NCBI GenBank assembly: GCA_910585665.1
Contig: CAJUFI010000062.1
Span: 1-26,102 of the forward strand
DNA: 26,102 nt
Reading direction: 5' to 3'
DNA from: an uncultured Acetatifactor sp.
GTDB lineage: Bacteria; Bacillota; Clostridia; Lachnospirales; Lachnospiraceae
Below, piece by piece: positions 1 through 7,555 of the stretch; position 1 is the stretch's first letter; the number at the start of each line of letters is the position of its first letter. The notes beneath the pieces were generated by a model. That model saw only the letters and a program-made list of their open reading frames with translations, had not been told where the DNA came from and made no database searches. Position numbers and translations under genes: made by a program.

Positions 1-47
1 CAATAAAAATTGCCATAAACTTGCAGCAGTTATTTGTAGACACTTCC
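1..47 (+). repeat. Partial copy (right end) of the 100-bp TTA-flanked palindromic element, copy A
   Basis: This is the right-hand 47 bases of the element described at 21149..21248, cut by the window edge. It belongs to the GCAGCAG sequence type (type 2). It ends in CACTTCC followed by TTA at 48-50. The C in CACTTCC, where other copies have CAATTCC, is shared only with the copy at 14540..14639, so the two are probably close relatives. Confidence 0.85.
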
Positions 48-141
48 TTATGCACATAAATTCATATTTATCTATTCAACCCTCTAAAAACGCCGTATTT
101 TCAAGGCGTTTCGCCTGTTTTGTGTTCCAGCCTTATGTATC

Positions 142-282
142 TGCCCTTGTTTTTGCCCTTAGGAATTGTCGGAAAATAACTGATGCAACTTGTTTAGGAG
201 AAAGCCCAGAAATACAACGAAAACGGCTATAAACTTGCATCCGTTATTTGTAGACAATTCCTTACGAGCCGAAACAAGGGCA
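142..282. repeat. 11-bp inverted repeat (terminator-like hairpin) split by element copy B
   Basis: TGCCCTTGTTT at 142-152 and AAACAAGGGCA at 272-282 form a perfect 11-bp stem. Without the 100-bp element and one TTA, the loop would be only 16 nt, and the plus-strand 3' side runs into AATTTTTATT, so this resembles an intrinsic terminator pointing toward the integrase remnant. Element copy B sits in the loop. A weaker hairpin (AAACGCC/GGCGTTT) lies at 88-111. Confidence 0.5.
162..261 (+). repeat. 100-bp TTA-flanked palindromic element (MITE-like), copy B, type 1
   Basis: A complete 100-bp copy, starting GGAATTGTC and ending GACAATTCC, with TTA at 159-161 and 262-264. It is the type with GATGCAA in the left arm. 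The right arm carries one private change (GCATCCG instead of GCATCAG), which creates a mismatch in the stem. It lies just past the stop codon of the integrase remnant, inside the loop of an older inverted repeat. Confidence 0.9.
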
Positions 283-287
283 AATTT

Positions 288-447
288 TTATTCTCCGCCG
301 ACTACCTTATCCAGCAGTCTTGCAGAAGTGCGCTTCGCTTCCCTTGTAGCGTGAGCGTAAATGTTCATCGTGGTACTGACGTCGGCGTGTCCGAGAAGCT
401 CCTGCACATCCTTTGGCGCTGCTCCGTTGGAAAGCAGATTGCTTGTA
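288..447 (-). pseudogene. C-terminal remnant of a tyrosine integrase (Tn916/ICE type)
   Basis: Reading the minus strand from about 447, the frame gives FTSNLLSNGAAPKDVQ, then ELLGHADVSTTMNIYAHAT, then an Arg/Lys-rich tail and a TAA stop at 288-290. LLGHxDxxTTxxIYxH is the C-terminal signature of tyrosine recombinases: the second catalytic His falls in the LLGH motif and the catalytic Tyr in the IYAH motif. The N-terminal part, including the first Arg box, is missing, and an in-frame stop lies a few codons upstream, so this is only the last 50 residues. Integrases with this tail normally mark an end of Tn916-like or related conjugative elements. The adjacent KTR and XRE genes fit the edge of such an element. 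Confidence 0.75.
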
Positions 448-663
448 AATGGAAAGGGAGAGCGTCAGAAACAGGCTCAGACAGTTGCAGGAGCAGGGCA
501 GACAGCAGCCACGCAGAAAGAAATCCTTTGCGCTGATTAGTGTTTCCTGCCTGCATTTCGGGCAGTACAGAGGATAGTTTATCAATACGGTATCTTCCCG
601 TATTTTATTGTGTGTTTTTCTGCCGCAGATGGGGCAAATTATCCAGTCTGATTTTATTATCAT
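307..663 (-). CDS. Cysteine-rich KTR-domain protein with an aberrant C-terminal tail
   Basis: The open frame is 118 codons, but only about residues 1-47 look like a known protein. They contain two CxxC pairs (CPIC and CPKC) around GRKTHNKIRED, the pattern of the small Cys_rich_KTR family carried by conjugative elements of Firmicutes, usually about 60 aa and probably binding zinc. From about residue 48 on, the frame runs antisense-like and out of frame through the integrase remnant, so the tail is a deletion fusion. The start lies 5 nt after the stop of the XRE gene, with a weak AGGA in that gene's end, suggesting translational coupling. Its molecular function is unknown. Confidence 0.6.
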   Translation of the reverse strand: MIIKSDWIICPICGRKTHNKIREDTVLINYPLYCPKCRQETLISAKDFFLRGCCLPCSCNCLSLFLTLSLSIYKQSAFQRSSAKGCAGASRTRRRQYHDEHLRSRYKGSEAHFCKTAG

Positions 664-668
664 ACAGT

Positions 669-1733
669 CTATTTCCTATCTTTGAATCTCTCATACTCAG
701 TGATTAGTTCTTGAAACTCTGAGGAGTTTTGCAACAGAGGTTCTTTTTCCATTGCAGAAAAGATTACAGGAATCATTTGCTCTGGTTGAGTCGTTTGTGC
801 AGGTATGCGATTAAATAATAAGGTTTTATCCATATTCCATGGTTCGCGCATTGCTGCAAGCATTTCTCTCAAAATAGAAATACATTTATCGGTATCTTTT
901 TCCGCAAAGGCGATTTCCAATGGCGCAGTGAATGCGCTATACTTCCACATTTCAAAAAGCGTGACCATCTGAGCCGATTTGTCTGCTATCTTTTTTGCAG
1001 TGAGAAGTTCGCCACACTCTAACTCAATATTCATCATTTTGTAGAGTAGCAGCTGAACCTTGTTGAGAGCCAAATGCAATTCTCTCTGTAAATCCTCCGC
1101 TGCTTTCTCTGATTTGCCTTGATGTTTATCAATTTCAACTTGCAACCAAAACTTATCAGCCATACTGCCGATAATGTCGTTTCTGTCAGGCATTAAGTCT
1201 AATGTTTCCTGAGCTTTTTCATATTGTCCATTGCGAAGATATCTGCTTGCCAACATAAAATTTGCGCTGTTGCTTATTTTTATGTCTGTGCTTCTAACAA
1301 GTCGATGATACCATTCAAGGATATGCTCCTCATAGGGGCGCATTTCATCTGCAGTCAAGTCTGATATGGAAAGAAGTCCATCCAGTTGAAGTGTAAGGAC
1401 ATGCATGAGTCTTTCATTGTGAGGATATTCGTGGAGTTTTTCCCCTACTGCTGCAAACGCTTCTTCGAGTCCTTTATCTCCAAAAATCTTTCCGACCTCC
1501 TTGCTGAGCAAACCAATTTCTTGTTGTGTTATATCTTCGTGAAAACAAAAAAGGGCGTTTAAGTCAATTTTTAACAATCGGGCTAACGGAGCCAAAAGCG
1601 AAATATCTGGACTGGTTGTTCCCTTTTCCCATTTACTGACTGCCGGAATAGACACATTGAGGTATTCTGCAACTTGTTCCTGCGTGAGTCCTAATTCTTT
1701 TCTTCTTTCTTGTATAACTAAGTTCATAGGCAT
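669..1733 (-). CDS. XRE-family transcriptional regulator with a TPR-like C-terminal domain
   Basis: A 354-aa protein. Residues about 4-60 are a canonical HTH_3 fold (ERRKELGLTQEQVAEYLNVS, then AVSKWEKG, then SPDISLLAPLARLL). The remaining 290 residues are helical with repeat-like spacing, for example GQYEKAQETLDLMPD, typical of regulators that sense a peptide or partner through tetratricopeptide repeats. The ATG at 1733 has AAGGAGG 8 nt upstream. A second ATG two codons later would be too far. The base composition is clearly AT-richer than everything right of 1.97 kb, supporting acquisition with the KTR gene and the integrase. It probably regulates genes of the lost mobile element. The target is not visible. 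Confidence 0.85.
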   Translation of the reverse strand: MPMNLVIQERRKELGLTQEQVAEYLNVSIPAVSKWEKGTTSPDISLLAPLARLLKIDLNALFCFHEDITQQEIGLLSKEVGKIFGDKGLEEAFAAVGEKLHEYPHNERLMHVLTLQLDGLLSISDLTADEMRPYEEHILEWYHRLVRSTDIKISNSANFMLASRYLRNGQYEKAQETLDLMPDRNDIIGSMADKFWLQVEIDKHQGKSEKAAEDLQRELHLALNKVQLLLYKMMNIELECGELLTAKKIADKSAQMVTLFEMWKYSAFTAPLEIAFAEKDTDKCISILREMLAAMREPWNMDKTLLFNRIPAQTTQPEQMIPVIFSAMEKEPLLQNSSEFQELITEYERFKDRK

Positions 1734-1781
1734 AATAGAAGCCTCCTTATTGAGAATGGCACAAAAGCTTTTGTTGACTTT

Positions 1782-1810
1782 ATTATACTTGTGTATTTAC
1801 TAAAAAACAA
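1782..1810 (-). promoter_or_regulatory. Probable promoter of the XRE regulator
   Basis: On the minus strand there is a perfect -10 TATAAT (1782-1787) and a weak -35 TTGTTT (1805-1810) with a 17-bp spacer, about 50 bp upstream of the ATG. Confidence 0.6.
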
Positions 1811-1841
1811 TTGAGCAGTTGTTAACTTTAAATTGATTTTT

Positions 1842-1891
1842 TTAACTATAAGTTAATATTAGGGGCAAGATGTTTGCGCCCTTGCCCCTAA
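1842..1891. promoter_or_regulatory. Palindrome plus 11-bp hairpin at the edge of the AT-rich island
   Basis: TTAACTATAAGTTAA at 1842-1856 is a perfect 6+3+6 palindrome upstream of the XRE promoter and could be its operator. Right beside it, TTAGGGGCAAG (1859-1869) pairs with CTTGCCCCTAA (1881-1891), an 11-bp perfect stem with an 11-nt loop. It lies beyond the stop codon of the M56 remnant but has no clear U-run on either strand, so it may be a weak bidirectional terminator. Confidence 0.45.
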
Positions 1892-1953
1892 TTCAGTGTT
1901 ACAGTTTGCCTTATGCGTAAATTAGTTCAGTATTAACAACTTCCTCTACAGCA

Positions 1954-2739
1954 TTACTGGTATCCCCTTTCTTGCAGGAGAACGCTTCCGTCTCTGCCGC
2001 TTCCCCACCGTTTATCGTCCATTCCGACATAAGACCGCGTAATCCTATATATTTCCCCAGTCCTGACCACAATCCCCTCTGCATACCCCTCCTCCGTATA
2101 CTCCACATAGTCGTCCACCCAGGGCACATATTCTTCTTCCTCCTCCACAGTCGTCAGATGATACAGATACACATATAAATCCGCGCTCTTCACCGTGGCC
2201 GCATAGGCGGACACAGAACCCGCCGCATAGACCGCTCCCGCCAGCCCCACTGCTGCCAGCTTCGTCATGCCCCCTTTCTTTCTGTTCCTGTTCATTTCCT
2301 TCACCTTGTCAATCCTTTCTGCCAATTCATTTTTGCTTTCCACCAACTGTTCCGGCAATGTCCCTTCCGCGGAAAACAGCGCCATGTTCGCTATGACCTG
2401 GAAGTACTGTCTCGCCCCTCCGATGGCACTGCACGCCCTGATGTCACAGGCATATTCGCTCCATCTCTGCACCTCCCGGCACAGAAGCCAGGCCAGCGGA
2501 TTGAAAAAGTGCACAGCCCGCACCAGCAGGACGCCCCATTTCAGGAGCATGGCGCCTTGCAGGTAATGCGTAATCTCATGGGTAAAAATCACCTGCAGCT
2601 CATCCTTTCCATAGCGCCGTACCGGCAAGATAACCTTGGGGCGCAGCACGCCGCACATACAGGGTGCGGCAAAACAGTAAGAATAACACGGAAGAACAGG
2701 CTCCCTGTACAAGATGTCAACAGCATCCCCCAGCAGGAT
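1954..2739 (-). pseudogene. M56-family (BlaR1/MecR1-like) membrane metallopeptidase, N-terminally deleted and frameshifted
   Basis: The frame contains the BlaR1 zinc protease core: HEITH (HExxH), about 25 residues on a membrane stretch with HFFNPLAWLL, then EYACD supplying the third ligand. After this come one hydrophobic segment and an acidic extracellular part. The usual N-terminal membrane helices (roughly 100-150 aa) are absent: the frame resumes directly after the BlaI stop codon with only a TTG as possible start. Near 2030 the protein-like reading switches frame: the neighbouring frame (EWTINGGEAAETEAF, then SCKKGDT) looks like the natural continuation, then runs into AT-rich sequence at about 1965. 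The gene is therefore deleted at one end, frameshifted, and cut by the island at the other. An intact homologue would sense cell-wall stress and cleave BlaI. Confidence 0.7.
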
Positions 2740-3201
2740 TCAATCGTCCAGTCCATCCAGGGCCCTCCTGATATGTTCCTTGTCCTCCTCCGTCATCTCC
2801 CCGGCTCGGAACAGACTGGCGACCAGCTGTGCCGGGTCCCCCTGGTACCAGAAGTCCATCTCCTCCTGCAGAAGCTTCGCCTTGTAATCCGCCTCGCCTT
2901 TGAGCGCATGGACGTAGGACAGCTTTCCCCTCCGATAGATTTGGACGAAGCCTTTCCCAATCATCTTCAGCAAGAAAGTCTGCACTGTGGTCCTGGCGTA
3001 GTCTTTGCCATATTTCTCTTTCAGGGCTATCATCAGATCCGGTACCGAGATATCCTCCCCCGCGTCCCAGACCGCCTTCATCACCATGGCCTCCGAGCCG
3101 CTCAGCTTTCTGTCCTCCTCCGGAAGAAACTCCCCTGTCTTCGTCGCCATTGTCGTTTTTGCTGCTGTTGCTGTCTTTGTTGTCTTTTCTGTTTTCACCA
3201 T
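2740..3201 (-). CDS. BlaI/MecI/CopY-family winged-helix repressor
   Basis: A 153-aa protein whose residues about 30-110 match the penicillinase-repressor fold: LSGSEAMVMKAVWDAGE, DLMIALKEKYGKDYARTTVQ, then the wing IYRRGKLSYVHAL. An N-terminal Lys/Thr/Ala-rich stretch of about 25 residues (KTTKTATAAKTTMATKT) is low-complexity and unusual for the family. The ATG at 3201 has GGAGGA 6-7 nt upstream. It normally forms an operon with an M56 sensor protease that inactivates it. Here the sensor is broken, so the repressor may be locked on, or may answer to another protease. The target is probably its own promoter. Confidence 0.85.
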   Translation of the reverse strand: MVKTEKTTKTATAAKTTMATKTGEFLPEEDRKLSGSEAMVMKAVWDAGEDISVPDLMIALKEKYGKDYARTTVQTFLLKMIGKGFVQIYRRGKLSYVHALKGEADYKAKLLQEEMDFWYQGDPAQLVASLFRAGEMTEEDKEHIRRALDGLDD

Positions 3202-3245
3202 TTTTATCCTCCGCTTTCCGGATGCCTATCCGATTGTCTCTTTCT

Positions 3246-3274
3246 ATTTTATGACTCTTATAGTAATTTGTCAA
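3246..3274 (-). promoter_or_regulatory. Promoter of the BlaI gene
   Basis: Minus strand: -35 TTGACA (3269-3274), 17-bp spacer, -10 TAAAAT (3246-3251). An imperfect dyad, TGAC...GTCA (3252-3272), overlaps the core promoter and could be the BlaI operator, though it lacks the classical TACA/TGTA boxes. Confidence 0.75.
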
Positions 3275-3399
3275 TAGCACAGATACACATTCCCTACCAT
3301 CACCAGTACCGTCCCCGCCGCAATCAGGGACAGCCTGCCCAAAGATTCCGCCAACAGGCTCCTATAAGAGACGCCCGTCCATCCTTTCCCCGCATCCAT
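3271..3399 (-). CDS. Possible small membrane protein (42 aa)
   Basis: A short frame with an AAAGGG ribosome site 8 nt before the ATG at 3399. The protein is polar for 20 residues and then has one membrane-spanning stretch (LSLIAAGTVLVMVGNVYL). Its stop codon overlaps the -35 box of the BlaI promoter. I do not recognise it. It could equally be the N-terminal stub of a lost membrane protein. Support is only the ribosome site, length and hydrophobicity. Confidence 0.3.
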   Translation of the reverse strand: MDAGKGWTGVSYRSLLAESLGRLSLIAAGTVLVMVGNVYLCY

Positions 3400-3497
3400 G
3401 AACATCACCCTTTCTATTCCCTTCTGCCTATAAGTCTTTCTTTATATAGACGTTTGGAAAGGTGAAAAGGTTCATTTACAAAATATTTATCAACACT

Positions 3498-3528
3498 AAA
3501 AAAGAGAGCGGACTCCATCTCCGCTCTC
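3498..3528 (-). terminator. Rho-independent terminator of the exporter operon
   Basis: Minus strand: GGAGAGCGG-type stem. GAGAGCGG at 3504-3511 pairs with CCGCTCTC at 3521-3528 (8 bp, 9-nt loop), followed by six T (complement of A 3498-3503). It lies about 33 bp past the stop of the second ABC gene. Confidence 0.9.
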
Positions 3529-3560
3529 CCCAATGGCTCAAAAGCCTATGCTGCCTGATT

Positions 3561-5423
3561 CTATTGATAATACTGTGCCTGGGCGCTCCAGAGCTCCCAG
3601 TATTTCCCGTTCTTGTCCTTCAGCAGCTCCTCATGGCTGCCTGTCTGCACCATCTGCCCCTGGTGGAACACCGCAATCCTCTCACAGAAGCGGCAGGACG
3701 ACAGCCTGTGGGAAATATAGATGGCCGTCTTGCTGCCCACGATGCGGTCGAAGCTGGTGTAGATCTCATACTCGGACAGGGGATCCAGCGCCGCGGTGGG
3801 CTCGTCCAGCAGCACGAAAGGCGCGTCCTTGCAGACAGCCCTGGCAATGGCGATCTTCTGGGCTTCGCCGCCGGATACCTCCACGCCGTCCTCGTAGTCT
3901 TTGTATAAATAGGTGCCCGCGCCCTCCTTCATACCCTTTAGCCGCTCCCCGAAATTCGCCTTCTCCAGGCAATCCACTACTTTCCTGTCGTCATAATCGC
4001 AGCTGGCTGCCACATTCTCCCCCAGGGGAAGGGAGAACAGCTTAAAGTCCTGGAACACCACGGAGAACAGCTTCAGATACTCCTCCTGGCGGAATTTCCG
4101 GATGTCCACGCCGTTCAAGAGAATCTCCCCCTCTTCCGGATCGTAGAGTCTGCACAGGAGCTTGATCATGGTGGTCTTGCCGGAGCCGTTCATGCCCACG
4201 ATGGCAAGCTTCTCCCCCACCTGCAGCTTCATGGAGAAATCTTTCAGGGCATAGGTATCGCTGCCCGGATAACGGAAGGAGACATTCCGGAACTCGATCC
4301 GGTATTCCCCGTCCCTGCGCTTCTCCACCGGCAGGCTGCCCTTGTACATCTCATCCTCCAACTCCAGAAGCTCCATGGTGCTCATGTGCTTGCGGATGTT
4401 CAGGAACAGGTCGGGAACGCTCTTGGCCAGGCCGTCCAGCTCGCCGAACAGGTTCCGGATACAGCCCGCGTACCGCAGCACATTGCCCACCGTCACGGAA
4501 CCCGCCAGCGCCAACAGGCCCACGATGAGATAGGCCGCTCCCTCCAGAAGCTGTCCCGAGACCACCTGGCAGAAGCCGCTCTTTCCCAGGTACCCGCTTA
4601 TCTTCCGGAATTCCGCCCTGTCCTCCGGCAGTTCCCCGTTGTCCAGGGCATACCGCTTCATCAGGCCGTGGGCGCCGTAGATGCGCACGTCTTTCCCGTT
4701 CTGGTATTGGAACCGCGCCCCGTTGGCGAAAGCCCACCCCAGAAACGGCGGGTGATTTTCCTGCTCCACCGAAAAGCCGTTCAGGCACTTATTGTACAGC
4801 GCCTTGAAACGGGTGGCAAAGCCTGTGGTCAGCACGCTGATGGCCAGGGCCGCCAGAAGCGTCACCCACACCCCGGGCTGTCCGGAGACGAACATCACGC
4901 CCACCACCGGGAAGCCCACCGCCACAGCGCCAATCAGGTTCAGCACGCTGCGCAGAATCTGGTCCACACAGCCCAGCACCGAGAAAAGCCCGGCGCTCCA
5001 GTTCAGGTCGTCCTGGATCCTCCGCTTCAGGGTCTCGCACTCCGGACTGTTGATTCTGGCAAAGTCCATGCTGAGCATCTTCTCCTCCGTCAGGGCGTGG
5101 TACTTCATGTACAGTCCGGTCATCTTGGCGTCAGACCGCAGCCGCAGCCAGCTGGTGGCATTCCCCAGCAGGAACATGACCCCGCAGAAAAGGGCTGTCA
5201 CTTTGAAGGTCTCCTGAAAAGCGCTGCCGTTTCCCAGCGCGTCCAAAATATAAGCCGACAGGATCAATGCCAGATAGCCGTTGGCCACCCCCAGCAGATG
5301 CCCCAGAGAGCACAGCGGCAGCCAATAGGGATCCATCTCGCTGACCATCTTCATCACTTTTTTCGTATTCCGCAGATGCTCCTTCAGAGGGAGCCTGCTG
5401 GTTAAATCAGATACCTCTTTCAT
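3561..5423 (-). CDS. ABC exporter half-transporter (membrane domain + ATPase), second gene of the pair
   Basis: 620 aa. Residues about 30-345 are the six-helix membrane domain. About 375-610 is the ATPase, with Walker A GMNGSGKTT (410-418), Q-loop Q458, signature VSGGE (516-520), Walker B FVLLDE (536-541) and H-loop H572. The signature starts with V, not L, a common degeneracy in one partner of heterodimers. The start ATG at 5423 has AGGAG 6-7 nt upstream. It forms an operon with the upstream half-transporter (126-bp gap) and ends at a strong terminator. It presumably forms a heterodimeric ATP-driven exporter in the cytoplasmic membrane. The substrate is unknown, but control by a LytTR/GHKL system suggests a peptide or antimicrobial. 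Confidence 0.9.
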   Translation of the reverse strand: MKEVSDLTSRLPLKEHLRNTKKVMKMVSEMDPYWLPLCSLGHLLGVANGYLALILSAYILDALGNGSAFQETFKVTALFCGVMFLLGNATSWLRLRSDAKMTGLYMKYHALTEEKMLSMDFARINSPECETLKRRIQDDLNWSAGLFSVLGCVDQILRSVLNLIGAVAVGFPVVGVMFVSGQPGVWVTLLAALAISVLTTGFATRFKALYNKCLNGFSVEQENHPPFLGWAFANGARFQYQNGKDVRIYGAHGLMKRYALDNGELPEDRAEFRKISGYLGKSGFCQVVSGQLLEGAAYLIVGLLALAGSVTVGNVLRYAGCIRNLFGELDGLAKSVPDLFLNIRKHMSTMELLELEDEMYKGSLPVEKRRDGEYRIEFRNVSFRYPGSDTYALKDFSMKLQVGEKLAIVGMNGSGKTTMIKLLCRLYDPEEGEILLNGVDIRKFRQEEYLKLFSVVFQDFKLFSLPLGENVAASCDYDDRKVVDCLEKANFGERLKGMKEGAGTYLYKDYEDGVEVSGGEAQKIAIARAVCKDAPFVLLDEPTAALDPLSEYEIYTSFDRIVGSKTAIYISHRLSSCRFCERIAVFHQGQMVQTGSHEELLKDKNGKYWELWSAQAQYYQ

Positions 5424-5472
5424 CTCACACTCCTATTCCAGTTCCGTCTCTACACTCCCATGCCCCCTTTAG

Positions 5473-5516
5473 GGGAGCAATTTTCAGCTGCATAGTGCGC
5501 ATCTGAAAATTCTCCC
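5473..5516 (-). other. Long intercistronic hairpin between the two exporter genes
   Basis: GGGAGCAATTTTCAG (5473-5487) pairs with CTGAAAATTCTCCC (5503-5516), about 14 bp with one irregular position and a 15-nt loop. There is no U-run, so it is more likely an RNA-processing or stability element that tunes the ratio of the two half-transporters than a terminator. Confidence 0.6.
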
Positions 5517-5549
5517 GGGCATGTCCGTTCCGAGACTGTTTTTATTTTA

Positions 5550-7364
5550 TTACAGTTCTGTCTTATTTTTCTGATAATACCCGCTCTGCACCCGATACAT
5601 CTGTGCGTAAGGGCCGTTCTTCTCCAGCAGCTCCTGATGGGTGCCCATCTCCACGATTTCCCCTTTCTCCAGCATGACGATTCTGTCCGAGAATCCGGTG
5701 CTGGCCAGCCTGTGGGAGATGAAGATGGAAGTCCTGTCGTGGCTGTACTCCTGGTAGGCATCGTACACCTGGCTCTCCGCGATGGGGTCAAGGGCCGCCG
5801 TAGGTTCGTCCAGCACCAGCACCGCCCCGTCCTGGTACAGCGCCCTGGCCAGCAGCAGCCGCTGGTTCTGGCCGCCAGACAGCTCTACCCCTGAATTTTT
5901 CAGGTTGCCCATGTACCGATCCATGGTGATGCCCTTTTCCTGAAGCACCTCCCACATCCCCGCCTTTTCCAGGGCTTCCCGCAGCCTTTTCTGGTCTATT
6001 TCCTCCATCTTCCTCAATGTGATGCTCTCGTCTATCCGGGTGGGCGGGAAGAACATTTCCTGGAACACTACAGAGAAAAACGCGTACCGCTCCGCCTTGG
6101 GGAATTCTCTCGCATCGATTCCGTTCAGGAGGATAGCACCCTCCTCCGGCTCATAGAAACCGCACAGGAGCTTCACCAGCGTAGTCTTCCCCGCGCCGTT
6201 TGCCCCTACCAGCGCCAGCTTTTCCCCGGCCTTGATCTGGAGGTTCAGATGGGAGAAGACCTGCGTCCTACTCTCCCCCGCCCGGTAGGAAAATCCCACG
6301 TCCCTGAATTCTATGGACACCGGCTGAGCCAGCTCACTGATATGTCTGCCGCCGGAGGTCACATCCTCCTCCGGCCGCTCCAGATAGCTGCGCACCCACT
6401 CCGTATCTTCGGATGCCTGCTGCAGAGATGCCAGCGAGGAAGCCACCTCCCGGACGAAGCCCGAGAATCCTGTTATGGCCCCGAAGTACAGCACGAAATC
6501 GCTGACCGTCATGTCCCCTGACGCCGCCATGTAGATCAGATAAGCATACGCGCCCAGATCCCGAATCAGGTTCAGTGTCCTTCCCCAGAATCCGTTCTTC
6601 CATGTCCAGACCGCCTTGCGCCACTCCAGCTTCTCCCTGTCATCCACCACGCCGTCCATCCTCTGCCGCAGCCAGGGCCCCATATTGAAAATCCGTATAT
6701 CCTTTGCCGCCGAAGCGTTTCCCATAGCCGATTTTATATAGAGGTAATGCTTTTCCGTCACCGCTTCCTGATCCCGCAGGCTGTTGTGGAACCGGTTCTC
6801 CCGCAGATCCATCAGGTACCCGATTCCCGCCAGCGCCAACAAGAGGAATACCATCCACACACTCAGGCTGCCCAGCACGGCGGAGTACAGCACGAATGTG
6901 ATGACCGTGCCGGCCAGGCTCCGCACAATGCAGACAAACCGGGAACTGACGGAACTGTCTCCCCTGTTCTGCACTTCCACGGCCTTGCGGAAATCATTTC
7001 TGCCCTCCTCGGACTCCGTATAGGCATAGTCCACCCGCAGACTCTTCAGATAAGTCTGGAACACCACCCTCTGCCTCTCCCAGTTCAGCGTCCAGCTATT
7101 GCGTGCCTCTACCCCCTGGGAGATCCCCCTGGCCGCCAGGTACAGCAGCGTATATCCCGCCAGTACCAGCGCAAGTCTCTGGGGCGGCGCTTTCTCCTCT
7201 ATCAGCGCCAGCGTCACCTTCGGGAAATAAAGGGCAAGCATCTGGAACGCGGGGCTCAGCAGAATGCCCGCCACGGTGATCCAGAATATGCTGGGATTGT
7301 GTTTTAGATAATATTTCACCCAAAACCCTAAGTTCGATGCTATGGAACGTCTCTTCCTGTCCAT
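5550..7364 (-). CDS. ABC exporter half-transporter (membrane domain + ATPase), first gene of the pair
   Basis: 604 aa. The membrane domain spans about residues 25-320. The ATPase spans about 345-590, with Walker A GANGAGKTT (387-395), signature LSGGQ (495-499), Walker B VLVLDE (515-520) and H-loop H551, all intact. The start ATG at 7364 has AAGGAG 8 nt upstream. It is first in a two-gene operon with the partner at 3561..5423. Its 270-bp leader holds a LytTR-type operator. All catalytic motifs are present, so this is likely the catalytically competent partner of a heterodimeric exporter. No precursor-peptide gene or peptidase domain is attached, so the substrate cannot be read from the sequence. 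Confidence 0.9.
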   Translation of the reverse strand: MDRKRRSIASNLGFWVKYYLKHNPSIFWITVAGILLSPAFQMLALYFPKVTLALIEEKAPPQRLALVLAGYTLLYLAARGISQGVEARNSWTLNWERQRVVFQTYLKSLRVDYAYTESEEGRNDFRKAVEVQNRGDSSVSSRFVCIVRSLAGTVITFVLYSAVLGSLSVWMVFLLLALAGIGYLMDLRENRFHNSLRDQEAVTEKHYLYIKSAMGNASAAKDIRIFNMGPWLRQRMDGVVDDREKLEWRKAVWTWKNGFWGRTLNLIRDLGAYAYLIYMAASGDMTVSDFVLYFGAITGFSGFVREVASSLASLQQASEDTEWVRSYLERPEEDVTSGGRHISELAQPVSIEFRDVGFSYRAGESRTQVFSHLNLQIKAGEKLALVGANGAGKTTLVKLLCGFYEPEEGAILLNGIDAREFPKAERYAFFSVVFQEMFFPPTRIDESITLRKMEEIDQKRLREALEKAGMWEVLQEKGITMDRYMGNLKNSGVELSGGQNQRLLLARALYQDGAVLVLDEPTAALDPIAESQVYDAYQEYSHDRTSIFISHRLASTGFSDRIVMLEKGEIVEMGTHQELLEKNGPYAQMYRVQSGYYQKNKTEL

Positions 7365-7498
7365 CCGTCCTACTCCTTCCTTTTCCTTTCATCGGCAGCG
7401 CACCTGTCTGCAGAGGATACAGCCTGCTCCCGGGTCTCTTTGTCCATGCCCTCCGCCGAAAGATGCAGCTGCCGTTTTGCATGCTCCCATCCTAACAG

Positions 7499-7555
7499 AT
7501 TCTCTCTCGAAAAAGAAGATTTTGAAACGAACGGTCGTCTGGAGACATGAACGGC
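7499..7555 (-). promoter_or_regulatory. LytTR-type direct-repeat operator and promoter of the exporter operon
   Basis: Minus strand: GCCGTTCAT (7547-7555) and ACCGTTCGT (7527-7535), two 9-mers in direct orientation separated by 11 bp. Against the LytTR consensus [TA][AC][CA]GTTN[AG][TG], the proximal one matches at all positions and the distal one at all but the first. A weak -35 TTCAAA (7521-7526) abuts the proximal repeat, with -10 GAGAAT (7499-7504) after 16 bp. That is the expected architecture of an activator-dependent promoter. The LytTR regulator is encoded just upstream. Confidence 0.65.

Noticed and set aside
50..232. 60-codon open frame starting beside copy A and ending in copy B
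   Set aside because: Its C-terminus is translated element sequence (RNCRKIT...). There is no ribosome site and no protein-like N-terminus.
162..261. CRISPR-like or intron-like explanation of the 100-bp repeats
   Set aside because: Copies are dispersed on both strands, not regularly spaced, have no group I/II intron features, and leave stop codons in the host frames.
2509..3465. Long plus-strand open frames opposite BlaI/M56 and similar GC-rich antisense frames elsewhere
   Set aside because: They mirror strongly coding minus-strand genes, lack ribosome sites, and show low-complexity His/Gln/Arg/Pro composition typical of shadow frames.
7370..7447. 25-aa leader or pheromone-precursor ORF before the exporter pair
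   Set aside because: The purine-rich stretch is only 1-2 nt from its ATG, the sequence is charged and has no leader or double-Gly pattern, and it overlaps the ribosome site region of the ABC gene.
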